Shown one piece after another: positions 17,316 through 26,482 of a DNA stretch of 64,000 nucleotides. The position numbers and the translations under genes are program-made. A model generated the notes under the pieces. That model did not search any database and had not been told where the DNA came from. It was given only the letters and a program-made list of their open reading frames with translations. Numbering within the stretch: position 1 is the stretch's first letter; every line of letters starts with the position of its first letter. The DNA comes from Aliarcobacter sp. (lineage in GTDB: Bacteria; Campylobacterota; Campylobacteria; Campylobacterales; Arcobacteraceae): NCBI GenBank assembly GCA_028688995.1, contig JAQTXB010000003.1:124001-188000 (forward strand), read 5' to 3'.

Positions 17316-19026
17316 AATTATTTTCTATATATCTTTGACGTGCACTATCTTTTATTTTTGCAACTTCTACTAAAATAAATCCATCTATACAATCACCAAA
17401 ACTATTATCAACATTAAATCCTAAAAATTTAACACCATTGTCTTCAGCGATATCGCTATATTGTTTGTAAAGTGTTGGGACAGAAACACCAATATTTGCT
17501 AAAGTTGATTTTAAAAATTTGAAATCTTTTTTCTTATCTTTTAAATCAAAAGTCTCTTTTATTTCACTTAGATTATTTGAGTAAGAATAAGGAACTTTTG
17601 CTTCAACCATATTCTCAGTATCACCATAATAGTGTGAATAATAAAATATCATCATATCTTTTGCTATTGTAGGAAATGAGGCACTCATAGAAACAGGTCC
17701 AAACATATATTTGATATTTGGATTAGTTTTTAAATATGCACCAATTCCAAACCATAAATAATCCAAAGCTCTTGTTCCCCAATATTTTGGTTGTACAAAA
17801 CTTCTTCCTAATTCAATAGAATCTTTCAAATAAGGTGTAAACTCTTCATTATATTTAAACAAAGTATTTGAATAAAAACCTTTTACTCCAATATTTTTAA
17901 AAATAAAATCAGAGTTTCCAATTCTATAAGAACCTACAATTTCCAAGTCATTTTCATCCCATAAAATAATGTGTTGGTAGTAAATATCATATTTATCGGT
18001 ATCTCTTTTTTTATTAACACCTTCACCAACTTTTCTAAAAGATAACTCCCTTAATCTTCCAAGCTCTTTTAAAACAATAGAATCTTCTGTGTAATCGTAT
18101 AAATAGATTTTTTTACCATCATTAGTTTGACCAATTAGTTTTGACTTTTTTAATTCATTTAATAAATCAATTCGGCTTACTGGATGGGCAATTGCACTTT
18201 GAGTTTCAAAAAATGACTTTTTTCCTTTTTTTAAACTATATAGATGTTTTCTATAAAGATTTAATAAAAACTTTTTATCTATTCCTTTTGGAGCGATATT
18301 TTCATTTGGAATAATTTGCCCAACTTTCATGCCAATTCTTTTTGATTTTTTATTAAACATCTCATGTGATAATAAAAGTGTTGAAAAAGTTTTATTTATT
18401 ACAGAAATTGTATAAAAAGTTTTTGAGTTTTTTGCATCTAAGAAAATTGGCAAAATTGGTGAATTTGTATTTTGTGCAAAGTTTAAAAAACCTTTATTCC
18501 AAACTGGATCTTTTATTCCCTTTGCAGTTGCACGGCTTACTTCTCCAGCTGGAAAAATGATAATTGCTTCTTCATTATTTAAAGCTTCATATATTTTTTT
18601 TATGTCATTTTTTGATTGTCTTAGTTTATAATTATCAATTGGAATCAATAAAGAATGTAAAGCTTCAAAACCTGCTAAAAAGTCATTTGCAACAATTTTT
18701 ACATCTTTTCTCACTTGCGAAATAAGTCTTAATAAACAAAGTGCATCAAGTCCACCTAAAGGATGATTTGCAATGATTACCACTTTTCCACTTGTTGGAA
18801 TATTTTGTAAATCACTACTTGAAACAGTGTAATCAAAATCGAAATAATCTAATACAGCATCTACAAATTCAAATCCTTTTAAGTGTGAGTTTTGTGTTAA
18901 AAATTGATTTATTGAGTCTTCGTGAACTATCTTTTTTGCAATTTTAAATAAAGACTTTTTTAGAAAGTTCTCTTTTTTGTCCATGTTTGGAAATTTTTTC
19001 TCAATCTCTTTTTGAATATCTATCAT
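17314..19026 (-). CDS. Bifunctional acyltransferase: PlsC-type domain fused to OlsB/GNAT-type domain
   Basis: The 570-residue protein has an N-terminal lysophospholipid acyltransferase domain (about 60-250) with NHPLGGLD (H88, D94) and IFPAGEVSRA. The C-terminal part is OlsB/haemolysin-like (about 300-470) with REL-SFRKVGEG, ELGRSFVQPKYWG and LWFGIGAYL. This two-domain order is that of OlsF-type ornithine lipid synthases, in which N-acylation and O-acylation are done by one protein. The acyl acceptor here could be ornithine or another amino acid; sequence alone does not settle it. ATG follows AGGAG at 6-nt spacing. It is a single-gene unit. Confidence 0.8.
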   Translation of the reverse strand: MIDIQKEIEKKFPNMDKKENFLKKSLFKIAKKIVHEDSINQFLTQNSHLKGFEFVDAVLDYFDFDYTVSSSDLQNIPTSGKVVIIANHPLGGLDALCLLRLISQVRKDVKIVANDFLAGFEALHSLLIPIDNYKLRQSKNDIKKIYEALNNEEAIIIFPAGEVSRATAKGIKDPVWNKGFLNFAQNTNSPILPIFLDAKNSKTFYTISVINKTFSTLLLSHEMFNKKSKRIGMKVGQIIPNENIAPKGIDKKFLLNLYRKHLYSLKKGKKSFFETQSAIAHPVSRIDLLNELKKSKLIGQTNDGKKIYLYDYTEDSIVLKELGRLRELSFRKVGEGVNKKRDTDKYDIYYQHIILWDENDLEIVGSYRIGNSDFIFKNIGVKGFYSNTLFKYNEEFTPYLKDSIELGRSFVQPKYWGTRALDYLWFGIGAYLKTNPNIKYMFGPVSMSASFPTIAKDMMIFYYSHYYGDTENMVEAKVPYSYSNNLSEIKETFDLKDKKKDFKFLKSTLANIGVSVPTLYKQYSDIAEDNGVKFLGFNVDNSFGDCIDGFILVEVAKIKDSARQRYIENN

Positions 19027-19092
19027 TTTATACTCCTAATTTATCGTAATTTTATTTTTCTTTGATTACAAAGGGGTGACAAAGATTATTTT

Positions 19093-19142
19093 GTAACTAT
19101 GATTTTTTTTGTTATCAATATGTAATTTTTTATTTTTATACT
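19093..19142 (+). promoter_or_regulatory. Putative activated promoter shared with the gene at 21953 (copy 1)
   Basis: A GTAACTA site (19093) and GTTATCAA (19111) are 18 bp apart. They are followed by TGTAATTT and a -10-like TATACT at 19137, 26 bp after the second site. The same elements with the same spacing precede the lipoprotein gene at 21953, which suggests one activator for both. Confidence 0.5.
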
Positions 19143-19171
19143 ATGCAAAATAAATAAGCAAGGAAAAATTT

Positions 19172-21505
19172 ATGAAGATACAACTAAATGGCCTATTATC
19201 CCTTTATTTGGTGTCTTTATTTGCAGGTTGTGGGGGAGGAAGCTCTTCTTCTAATGGAAATACTTCTTCTAATACAAGTGATACATCAACAACAATAAAT
19301 GTTGAAAGAGGAGCTGTTTTAAATGCAACAGTAAAAGATGCTTCAAATCAAGTAGCTACTTGGAATAAAGGAACAAATAGTTATACCTTTAAAAATAGTA
19401 TAACTTACCCAATTAGTGTAAAGGGTGGTTTTGTTGATATTAATAACGATGGAATTAAAAATAATTCAGATTTTGATTTAGATTTAGAACTAAAATCAAG
19501 TAGTGGGAAAAATATTACTTTAATTTCAACTATTATTTACAATCAAGATGAAACAATCCAAAAGAATAATCTAAATATTTTAAGCAAAGAGTTTTCAATA
19601 AGTGAAGATGAGTTGTTAGATTTACCATCATCAAAAAAAGAGTTAGCACTTTTATCAAATATTATCTATAAAAATCTTGAATTGAATTCCTCAATAAACT
19701 TAGAAAATATTGTTGAATTAATCTCTTCAAATAAATTAGATTTAAAACAAGAATATGAAAAAATAGATTTACAAAACTATGTAAATTTAAGTTCAAAAGA
19801 GTTTTTAGAACAAAATGAATTAGAGACAATCAAAGAGATAAAAAATCTTAAATCTTTAAAAAATACACTACCTATTTATAGTGGAAGGGATTTAACTTCT
19901 ACAGATGTTATAAATGAAAAATCTGCATATATTTCACCTCAATGTTATACAAAAACTCAAGATGAGAATCAAAATGTATATAACCCATGTTTTACTTGTC
20001 ATATAAACTCAGTTGAACCAAATTATGTAAATGATTGGGATTTACAAGAGAGTTATGCTTTTAGTGAGAATAGCTATAAAAATCCTTTTACAAATAGTTT
20101 TAAAGATAGAACAACTTTAGTAAGTGCCATAAATGACACTCAAATACTTGAATATATAAATCAAGACAACTATAAAGATAAAGATAGAAATATTATTCTT
20201 AATACAAAATTAAAATATGATTTACCAAGCCAATGGGATTTTAATTTTGATGGAGTAAAAGATGGAGTTTGGAGTGGTTATGTTCCCGATTGTTATTTCA
20301 ACTTTGATGATGAGGGATTTGATTTGGATAATAGTGGCAATTATACAGGTTGGAGAGCCTTTTCCTATACACCTTTTTTAGGAACATTTTGGCCTACAAA
20401 TGGAAGTACAGATGATGTGTTGATTAGACTTCCAAAATCTATGATGCAAGATAGCAATGGAAATTTTTCAAAAGAAGTTTATAAAATAAATCTAGCAATT
20501 GTAGAATCAATGATAAAAAAAGAGGATATAACTTTGGGATTTGAAGTTGATGAATCAAAATATGGGGTTGATTTAAATCATAATAACATGATTGATAAAA
20601 CATCAAAAATTGTATATCAATGGAGTAAACCAGATGCAAGTACAAACTATCCAAAAGTGATTTATTATAACTATTATGTGGGCCTTGCAAAAAGTAAACT
20701 TGAAACTAATGAGTTAAATATTTCTCCTGGACTTTATCCAAATGGCACAGAATTTTTACATTCAGTTAGATATATAGGAATAAAAGATGATAAAAGTGGA
20801 ATAAAATTAGCCAATAGAATGAAAGAGCTAAGATATGCTAAAAAAACAACTTGGAACAATTATGCACAACTTAGTAATGCAGCATTAAGTGAAGTAAAAG
20901 AGAAAGATACTTTTCCTGATAGATTAAGAATAATTAAGGGAAATATTGAAAGTGGTTTATCAACTGGACTTGGTTGGAATTATCAAGGATTTATAGAAGA
21001 TGCAAGTGGAAATTTAAGACCTCAAAGTTATGAAGAAACTTTATCATGCATTGGTTGTCACTCTGGGATTGGAGCGACTACAGACTCAACTTTTGCTTTT
21101 CCTCGAAAATTTGATAGTGCAGATAGTTGGTATCATTGGAGTAAAAAAGACTTGACAGGCACAAAAGATAGAATTTTGTCAAATGGTAAAGGAGAAATAG
21201 CTTTCTATTTAGAACAAAATAAAGCAGGAGATGAATTTAGAGGAAATGATGAGATAAAAAGTAAATTTTTTGATTCTAATAAAAATTTAATCAAAAGTGA
21301 AGTAGATAAAATTGCAAATGACATTAGCTATTTAATTTTCCCAAGTGTAAACAGAGCAATGAAATTAAATAAAGCATATAAAGTAATTGTAGATGAACAA
21401 AGTTATATTTATGGAAAAGATGCCCATGAAAAACCTTTAAATGATACTGTTTATGATGAGGTTGAAATAGATAAAGATACAGGAATAAGTGCAATTAAAT
21501 TGTAA
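19172..21505 (+). CDS. Large lipoprotein with two CxxCH haem-binding motifs
   Basis: The 777-residue protein begins with a lipoprotein signal (lipobox LFAGC, about residues 16-20) and a Gly/Ser-rich linker. Two haem c motifs, CFTCH (273-277) and CIGCH (626-630), are 350 residues apart. Asp-rich loops such as DINNDGIKNNSDFDLD, DFNFDGVKD and DLNHNNMID look like calcium-binding sites. I do not recognise the family; a dihaem c-type lipoprotein on the cell surface or in the periplasm is the safest description. A decayed partial copy of this gene lies just downstream (21632-21746). Its promoter resembles that of the phosphatase-like lipoprotein gene at 21953. Confidence 0.8.
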   Translation: MKIQLNGLLSLYLVSLFAGCGGGSSSSNGNTSSNTSDTSTTINVERGAVLNATVKDASNQVATWNKGTNSYTFKNSITYPISVKGGFVDINNDGIKNNSDFDLDLELKSSSGKNITLISTIIYNQDETIQKNNLNILSKEFSISEDELLDLPSSKKELALLSNIIYKNLELNSSINLENIVELISSNKLDLKQEYEKIDLQNYVNLSSKEFLEQNELETIKEIKNLKSLKNTLPIYSGRDLTSTDVINEKSAYISPQCYTKTQDENQNVYNPCFTCHINSVEPNYVNDWDLQESYAFSENSYKNPFTNSFKDRTTLVSAINDTQILEYINQDNYKDKDRNIILNTKLKYDLPSQWDFNFDGVKDGVWSGYVPDCYFNFDDEGFDLDNSGNYTGWRAFSYTPFLGTFWPTNGSTDDVLIRLPKSMMQDSNGNFSKEVYKINLAIVESMIKKEDITLGFEVDESKYGVDLNHNNMIDKTSKIVYQWSKPDASTNYPKVIYYNYYVGLAKSKLETNELNISPGLYPNGTEFLHSVRYIGIKDDKSGIKLANRMKELRYAKKTTWNNYAQLSNAALSEVKEKDTFPDRLRIIKGNIESGLSTGLGWNYQGFIEDASGNLRPQSYEETLSCIGCHSGIGATTDSTFAFPRKFDSADSWYHWSKKDLTGTKDRILSNGKGEIAFYLEQNKAGDEFRGNDEIKSKFFDSNKNLIKSEVDKIANDISYLIFPSVNRAMKLNKAYKVIVDEQSYIYGKDAHEKPLNDTVYDEVEIDKDTGISAIKL

Positions 21506-21589
21506 TAGCAATAATTTTAAAGGCTAGTATTAATGACTAAAAGAAAAGTCCTTATTTAAATCTATTTTTATTTTCAATACTATTTATAA

Positions 21590-21620
21590 ATGAAGTTGAT
21601 TTTAAATCTACTTCATTTTG
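21590..21620 (+). terminator. Probable terminator downstream of the haem lipoprotein gene
   Basis: A 13-bp inverted repeat with one mismatch (ATGAAGTTGATTT at 21590-21602 and AAATCTACTTCAT at 21604-21616) is followed by TTTT. It lies 85 nt after the stop codon. Confidence 0.55.
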
Positions 21621-21631
21621 ATACTACTACC

Positions 21632-21746
21632 TCATATATTCCTAGTCAATGTTATACAAAAACAGTAAATGATAAATATGAAAATCTCAATTCGATTTAA
21701 AGTGTTTAAATATACTAAAAAAACTTCATGGAATAAAATTTCATAA
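21632..21746 (+). pseudogene. Decayed fragments of a paralogue of the haem lipoprotein
   Basis: Bases 21632-21688 translate as SYIPSQCYTKTVNDKYENL, matching SAYISPQCYTKTQDENQN of the upstream gene (a 17-nt identical run, CAATGTTATACAAAAAC). Bases 21708-21743, in another frame, give KYTKKTSWNKIS, matching RYAKKTTWNNYA, which lies some 300 residues further on in the intact protein. The middle is deleted and the frame is broken. The rest of the 447-nt interval 21506-21952 shows no other gene; it holds the terminator before these fragments and the promoter after them. Confidence 0.75.
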
Positions 21747-21871
21747 TTATTGTAAGAAATAATTAAAAAAAAGAGATAAATCAGATACCACCATGAATTA
21801 TAAATAAATGTAATCTTTCTCTTATAGCTCCATGTTAAGGGACTTTTAAATTACAAAAAAATTATTTTTTG

Positions 21872-21921
21872 GTTACCACATTGATAAATGTTATCAACTT
21901 GTAATTTGTTGTTTTTATAAT
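21872..21921 (+). promoter_or_regulatory. Putative activated promoter shared with the gene at 19172 (copy 2)
   Basis: GTTACCA (21872) and GTTATCAA (21890) are 18 bp apart. They are followed by TTGTAATTT and TATAAT at 21916, which is 26 bp after the second site, exactly as at 19093-19142. There is no canonical -35 box, consistent with an activator-dependent promoter. Confidence 0.5.
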
Positions 21922-21952
21922 TTAGCCCGTTAAAACTTATAAAGGAAATAAA

Positions 21953-24900
21953 ATGAGAAAGTCGTATTTAAGTCTAAGTGCATGTGCTTTATTGTCCACA
22001 TTTGTATTTGTAGGGTGTGGGGGCTCAGGAAGTTCTTCATCTTCAGGAAGTTCATCTTCAGGAAGTTCTTCATCTTCAGGTAGTACTGATAGTGTTGTTA
22101 CTAATACAGGAACATTACAATTAAATCCATATTTAGCAAATATTGATTATACCTGTGGTACAAAAACTGGAACTACTAGTGCTAGTGGAGAGTATACATA
22201 TATATCAGGAGATAGTTGTACTTTTGTAATAGGTGGAAAATCCCTAACTGCAGCAGGGAAATCGAATCTAACGATTGAAGAATTAGCAAGTCAAAATAAT
22301 GGTGTTTCAAGCGAAGTATTATCTGCTTATATTATTGCAAAGATGTCGGGAAAAACAGGTTTAACTTATGATATAAATAATTTACCAACAACTTTTGAAT
22401 TACCAGATGATATAGAAGGTGAAACATCAAATCCATTATCATTTGATACTTTTGATAATTTAAAAACTAAAATAAGTGATGAAACATTATTATCAAAAAT
22501 TAATGAAATTAAATTTGATGTAGCAAATAGATTTGCAAAAAGAGTATCTTTATCAATAGAAGAAGTTGCAACACCAATAACAGAGGGAGAAAAATTAACT
22601 CAACAAGTTGCAACAAAAGCTTATGTAAATGGTGAAAAACAAGATATTTCATATACGCAAGTTATGAAAACTACTATGAGTGGAAATGGAGAAGTTTTAG
22701 GTCAATCAAAAGATTACCAAGATAATCCTATTACTTTTGGTGATGGAAGTCCTTATATTTGTAATGGTACAAATGCAGGTGAGGGTTCTGGAATGGACTT
22801 CACATCATTACATAATGTTGATGGAAAATTATTTGCAATTTCTCAATTTGAGTGTGCCCTTGGGTCTATGTATATGGTTGAATTAAATCAAGATGAAACA
22901 TCTGGTAAATTAACACCAAAAACAAATACTTTAAAATATATTTCTCAAAAAGCTGGATTTGGTGGATTTGTACACTGTGCTGGTCAAAAAACTCCTTGGA
23001 ATTCTCATCTTTCTTCAGAAGAGTATGAACCAGATGCAAAAGCACCAAATGGAAACTCATATTATACTGAATTAGCAAAATATTGGGGAAATGACGCAAA
23101 TAAAGTTAGTGCATATTATTATGGATGGACTCCAGAAGTTAAAATTGAAAATAGTGAACCTGTATATTCAAAACATTACTCTATGGGAAGATTTTCTCAT
23201 GAATTAGCTTATGTAATGCCAGATAATAAAACTGTATATCTATCGGATGATGGATCAAATGTTGGATTATTTATGTTTGTTGCAGATACAGAAAAAGATT
23301 TAAGTTCAGGAACATTATACGCAGCTAAATGGAATCAAACATCACCTGCTGGAGTAGGTTCTGGAGAAGCAGATTTAACTTGGATTAATTTAGGTCATGC
23401 TACTAATTCTGAAATCAAAACAATCCTAGACTCTGATGGAGATGTATCTACAAATGATGCTCCAACTTTTGCAGATATTTTTGATTCAGTTGCTCCATCA
23501 AGTGGAGTTTGTGATAGTGGATTTACTTCAGTAAATACAAGTGCTGGGCAAGAGTGTTTAAAAGTTAAAGCTGGTATGGATAAAACAGCTTCAAGATTAG
23601 AGACTAGAAGATATGCAGCAATCAAAGGTGCAACTACTGAATTAAATAAAGAAGAAGGAATTACTTTTGATAAAAATTCTGGAAAATTATATGTTGCAAT
23701 AAGTGATGCTAGAAAAGGTATGGAAAATAGTACTACTAGCTCATATGATATAGGTGGAAATAATGATATTAAAATTGCACCTAATAAATGTGGTGCAGTT
23801 TATGCCCTTGATGTTTCAACTACTACAGTAAAAGATACATTAAATGTAGCAATAGATTCAGTTTATGTAGTTAAAAATATGAAAGGTATTGTTGCTGGTA
23901 TACCAACAACTTATGATAGTAGTTCACCATATGTAGGTAATTCTTGTGATGTAAATGGAATTTCAAGTCCTGATAATTTATCTTTTTTAGAAAACTCTAG
24001 TACTTTAGTTATTGGTGAAGATACTTCTTATCACCTAAATAATGTAGTATGGACATATAATACTAAAACAACAGAATTAACAAAAACATTTACTACACCA
24101 CTTGGTGCAGAAACTACTTCTGCATTCTGGTTCCCAAATCTAAAAAATGGATTTAGTTATTTAGGAGTTGTTACTCAACATCCTGATTTAAATACAACAG
24201 ATGGTGGAGAGTCAGCTTATGGATATGTTGGACCATTTAAAAATTTAACAGATTTAAAAGAGAATACACCACAAGTATCTAAAAATGGAGTATCTTTACC
24301 TTATACTGTTTTAAAAGATGACTTATTAGATGGTGCTGGACAAGCTTTTGAGATTAGAAATGGTGGTTATGGTTCTGGTATGTCAGCAGATCCAGCTAAT
24401 GCTAATAACTTCTATGCAATAACAGATAGAGGACCAAATGCAGATTATACAGGAACTCAAGGAAAAGGTAAAAAGTTCCCATTACCTGATTATACTCCAA
24501 AAATTGGTCACTTTAAAGTAACATCAACAGGTGAAGTGGTAAAAATTGAAGAAATTTTACTAAAAGATAGAGATGGAAAAAATATTACAGGTTTACCAAA
24601 TACAAGTGCTTTAGGTGGAACAGGTGAAATTCCTTATGATGTAAATGGAAATGTAATTGTTGATTCAAAAGGAAATATGCGATTAGATGATTATGGTTTA
24701 GATAGTGAAGGTTTAGCTACTCTCAAAGATGGAACATTCTGGATTAGTGATGAATATGGACCACATATTGTTCATTATGATGCAACTGGAAAAGAGATAG
24801 AAAGAATTAATCCATTTGCAAGTGATTCAAGAAATAAATATACTTTGCCAGCTGAGTTTGCTAATAGAAGAGCAAATAGAGGGATGGAAGGTTTAGCTAT

Positions 24901-25558
24901 TACGCCTGATCAAAAAACTTTAGTAGGAATTATGCAATCAACAATGTATAATCCATCAAGTTCAGTGAAAAATCTTGATATTACAAGAATTGTATCTATC
25001 AATTTAGAAAATGGAACAGTTAAACAATACTTATATAAACAAGAGAAAAAACAAAATGCTAACTCAGAATTAGTTGCAATTGACAATGATACTTTCTTAG
25101 TTTTAGAAAGAGATGAAAATTTCTTAAAAGATTCAGGAGTTGCTAATACTCAAAAAAATGTATATAAAATTAAATTAAGTTCAGGTACTGAACTTGAAAA
25201 TGTTACATTATCTAATGGTATGGTTCAAAATGCTTCTTTAGGATTAACTATTGATGGAAGTACGCTAGAAGAGTATGCTTTAGCGAATGGTTGGTCAGGA
25301 TTACAAGCGAAAGGAATAATACCAGTTGAAAAAACTTTAGTGTTAGATATGGTTGCAAAAACAAACTATTCACACGATAAAATGGAAGGTTTATGGCTTA
25401 TTAACAACTCAACACTTGGTATTTTAAATGATGATGATTTTGCTGTAACAGCATCAGATACAGGAGTATTAGAACAAAAATATCTTGATACTAATAAAAC
25501 TGTAATTGACGGTAATTCTTTATATATTATTAAAGGCCTAGATTTAAGTGCAGAATAA
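21953..25558 (+). CDS. Lipoprotein with PhoX-like and phytase-like (esterase-like) domains
   Basis: The 1201-residue protein has a lipoprotein signal (lipobox VFVGC) and a long Ser/Gly linker (about 23-45). A PhoX/DUF839-like region follows (about 230-760, with SGMDFTSLHNVDGKLFAISQ and GRFSHELAYVMPDNKTVYLS). The C-terminal region (about 780-1195) resembles the esterase-like phytase family, with ITDRGPNAD, LDSEGLATLKDGTFWISDEYGPHI, RGMEGLAI and KMEGLWLINN. Both families are secreted phosphomonoesterases or relatives with calcium-dependent propeller folds, so scavenging phosphate from organic phosphates is the likely role. The two-domain fusion on one lipid anchor is unusual. Domain calls are from remembered motifs. 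Confidence 0.78.
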   Translation: MRKSYLSLSACALLSTFVFVGCGGSGSSSSSGSSSSGSSSSSGSTDSVVTNTGTLQLNPYLANIDYTCGTKTGTTSASGEYTYISGDSCTFVIGGKSLTAAGKSNLTIEELASQNNGVSSEVLSAYIIAKMSGKTGLTYDINNLPTTFELPDDIEGETSNPLSFDTFDNLKTKISDETLLSKINEIKFDVANRFAKRVSLSIEEVATPITEGEKLTQQVATKAYVNGEKQDISYTQVMKTTMSGNGEVLGQSKDYQDNPITFGDGSPYICNGTNAGEGSGMDFTSLHNVDGKLFAISQFECALGSMYMVELNQDETSGKLTPKTNTLKYISQKAGFGGFVHCAGQKTPWNSHLSSEEYEPDAKAPNGNSYYTELAKYWGNDANKVSAYYYGWTPEVKIENSEPVYSKHYSMGRFSHELAYVMPDNKTVYLSDDGSNVGLFMFVADTEKDLSSGTLYAAKWNQTSPAGVGSGEADLTWINLGHATNSEIKTILDSDGDVSTNDAPTFADIFDSVAPSSGVCDSGFTSVNTSAGQECLKVKAGMDKTASRLETRRYAAIKGATTELNKEEGITFDKNSGKLYVAISDARKGMENSTTSSYDIGGNNDIKIAPNKCGAVYALDVSTTTVKDTLNVAIDSVYVVKNMKGIVAGIPTTYDSSSPYVGNSCDVNGISSPDNLSFLENSSTLVIGEDTSYHLNNVVWTYNTKTTELTKTFTTPLGAETTSAFWFPNLKNGFSYLGVVTQHPDLNTTDGGESAYGYVGPFKNLTDLKENTPQVSKNGVSLPYTVLKDDLLDGAGQAFEIRNGGYGSGMSADPANANNFYAITDRGPNADYTGTQGKGKKFPLPDYTPKIGHFKVTSTGEVVKIEEILLKDRDGKNITGLPNTSALGGTGEIPYDVNGNVIVDSKGNMRLDDYGLDSEGLATLKDGTFWISDEYGPHIVHYDATGKEIERINPFASDSRNKYTLPAEFANRRANRGMEGLAITPDQKTLVGIMQSTMYNPSSSVKNLDITRIVSINLENGTVKQYLYKQEKKQNANSELVAIDNDTFLVLERDENFLKDSGVANTQKNVYKIKLSSGTELENVTLSNGMVQNASLGLTIDGSTLEEYALANGWSGLQAKGIIPVEKTLVLDMVAKTNYSHDKMEGLWLINNSTLGILNDDDFAVTASDTGVLEQKYLDTNKTVIDGNSLYIIKGLDLSAE
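22025..22080 (+). repeat. In-frame short tandem repeat in the Ser/Gly linker
   Basis: Three tandem units (18, 15 and 18 nt) of TCAGGAAGTTCTTCATCT or a 3-nt shorter form encode SGSSSS. All are multiples of 3, so unit gain or loss would change linker length without breaking the gene. Confidence 0.8.
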
Positions 25559-25588
25559 TTAAGAGTTTACAAATAAAAAACTAACGAA

Positions 25589-25620
25589 TTAATAAAGAGG
25601 TGTTTACCTCTTTATTAAAA
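25589..25620 (+). terminator. Rho-independent terminator of the phosphatase-like lipoprotein gene
   Basis: A perfect 13-bp stem (TTAATAAAGAGGT, GTTT loop, ACCTCTTTATTAA) spans 25589-25618, 30 nt after the stop codon. No long T-run follows. Confidence 0.75.
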
Positions 25621-25714
25621 AATCTCATATAAATTATTTATACTAAATTTTGTTTAGGCACTGTTTTACAAACTTATGCTAAAATCCCAATTATCAAAAT
25701 AAGGAAGATTTAGT

Positions 25715-26422
25715 ATGAACAAATCAGATATTACAAATATAATCACCGTTTTAATCATGGCTTTTGGTTACTCAAATGGAAATGAACTAATTTATATGGT
25801 TGGTCTATTTGCCCTAAGTGGAGCAGTTACAAATAGTTTGGCGATTCATATGTTGTTTGAAAAAGTTCCTTTTCTTTATGGAAGTGGTGTGATTGAAAGT
25901 AAATTTTCACAATTTAAAATCTCAATTCATAATCTACTTATGAACCAATTTTTTACACGTGAACATCTAACAAGATTCTTTCAAGAAGAGATGTCAAGTG
26001 CAAAAAAAACAATAGATTTTGAAAAAATCCTAAACAAAACAGATTTCTCACCAGCTTATGAATCACTAAAAGAATCAGTAATGCAATCATCTTTTGGTGG
26101 AATGTTAGGAATGTTCGGTGGAGAAGCTGCTTTAGAGCCTTTAAGAGAACCATTCACAAAAAAACTACAAGCTTCAATAATCTCAATCTCAGCTAGTGAT
26201 GCTTTCCAAGATGTTGTAAATGAAGCTTTAAAATCAGAAGATTTAAGTGAAGATATTTACAATAAATTAAGCAAAATCGTAAATACAAGACTTGAAGAAC
26301 TAACACCAAAAATGGTAAAAGAGATAGTTCAAGAGATGATAAAAGAACACTTAGGATGGTTAGTTATTTGGGGGGCTGTATTTGGTGGACTAATTGGTTT
26401 GGTTAGTGCATTGGTTTCTTAA
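25715..26422 (+). CDS. DUF445 family membrane protein
   Basis: The 235-residue protein has an N-terminal membrane region (about 8-45) containing GAVTNSLAIHMLFEKVPFLYGSGVIESK, a strong DUF445 signature, then a helical region and a C-terminal membrane helix (about 213-234, WLVIWGAVFGGLIGLVSAL). DUF445 proteins are inner-membrane proteins without a settled function. It is much shorter than typical members of about 400 residues but has both ends of the family pattern. ATG follows AAGGAAGATTTAGT. It is a single-gene unit ended by a strong bidirectional terminator. Confidence 0.82.
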   Translation: MNKSDITNIITVLIMAFGYSNGNELIYMVGLFALSGAVTNSLAIHMLFEKVPFLYGSGVIESKFSQFKISIHNLLMNQFFTREHLTRFFQEEMSSAKKTIDFEKILNKTDFSPAYESLKESVMQSSFGGMLGMFGGEAALEPLREPFTKKLQASIISISASDAFQDVVNEALKSEDLSEDIYNKLSKIVNTRLEELTPKMVKEIVQEMIKEHLGWLVIWGAVFGGLIGLVSALVS

Positions 26423-26439
26423 TATTATTATTTAAATAT

Positions 26440-26477
26440 TTATCTGTATTTCAAAATAATTTTTGAAATACAGATAA
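26440..26477. terminator. Bidirectional terminator after DUF445 gene
   Basis: A perfect 17-bp inverted repeat (TTATCTGTATTTCAAAA at 26440-26456 and 26461-26477) with a TAAT loop lies between convergent genes. Confidence 0.75.
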
Positions 26478-26482
26478 TAACC

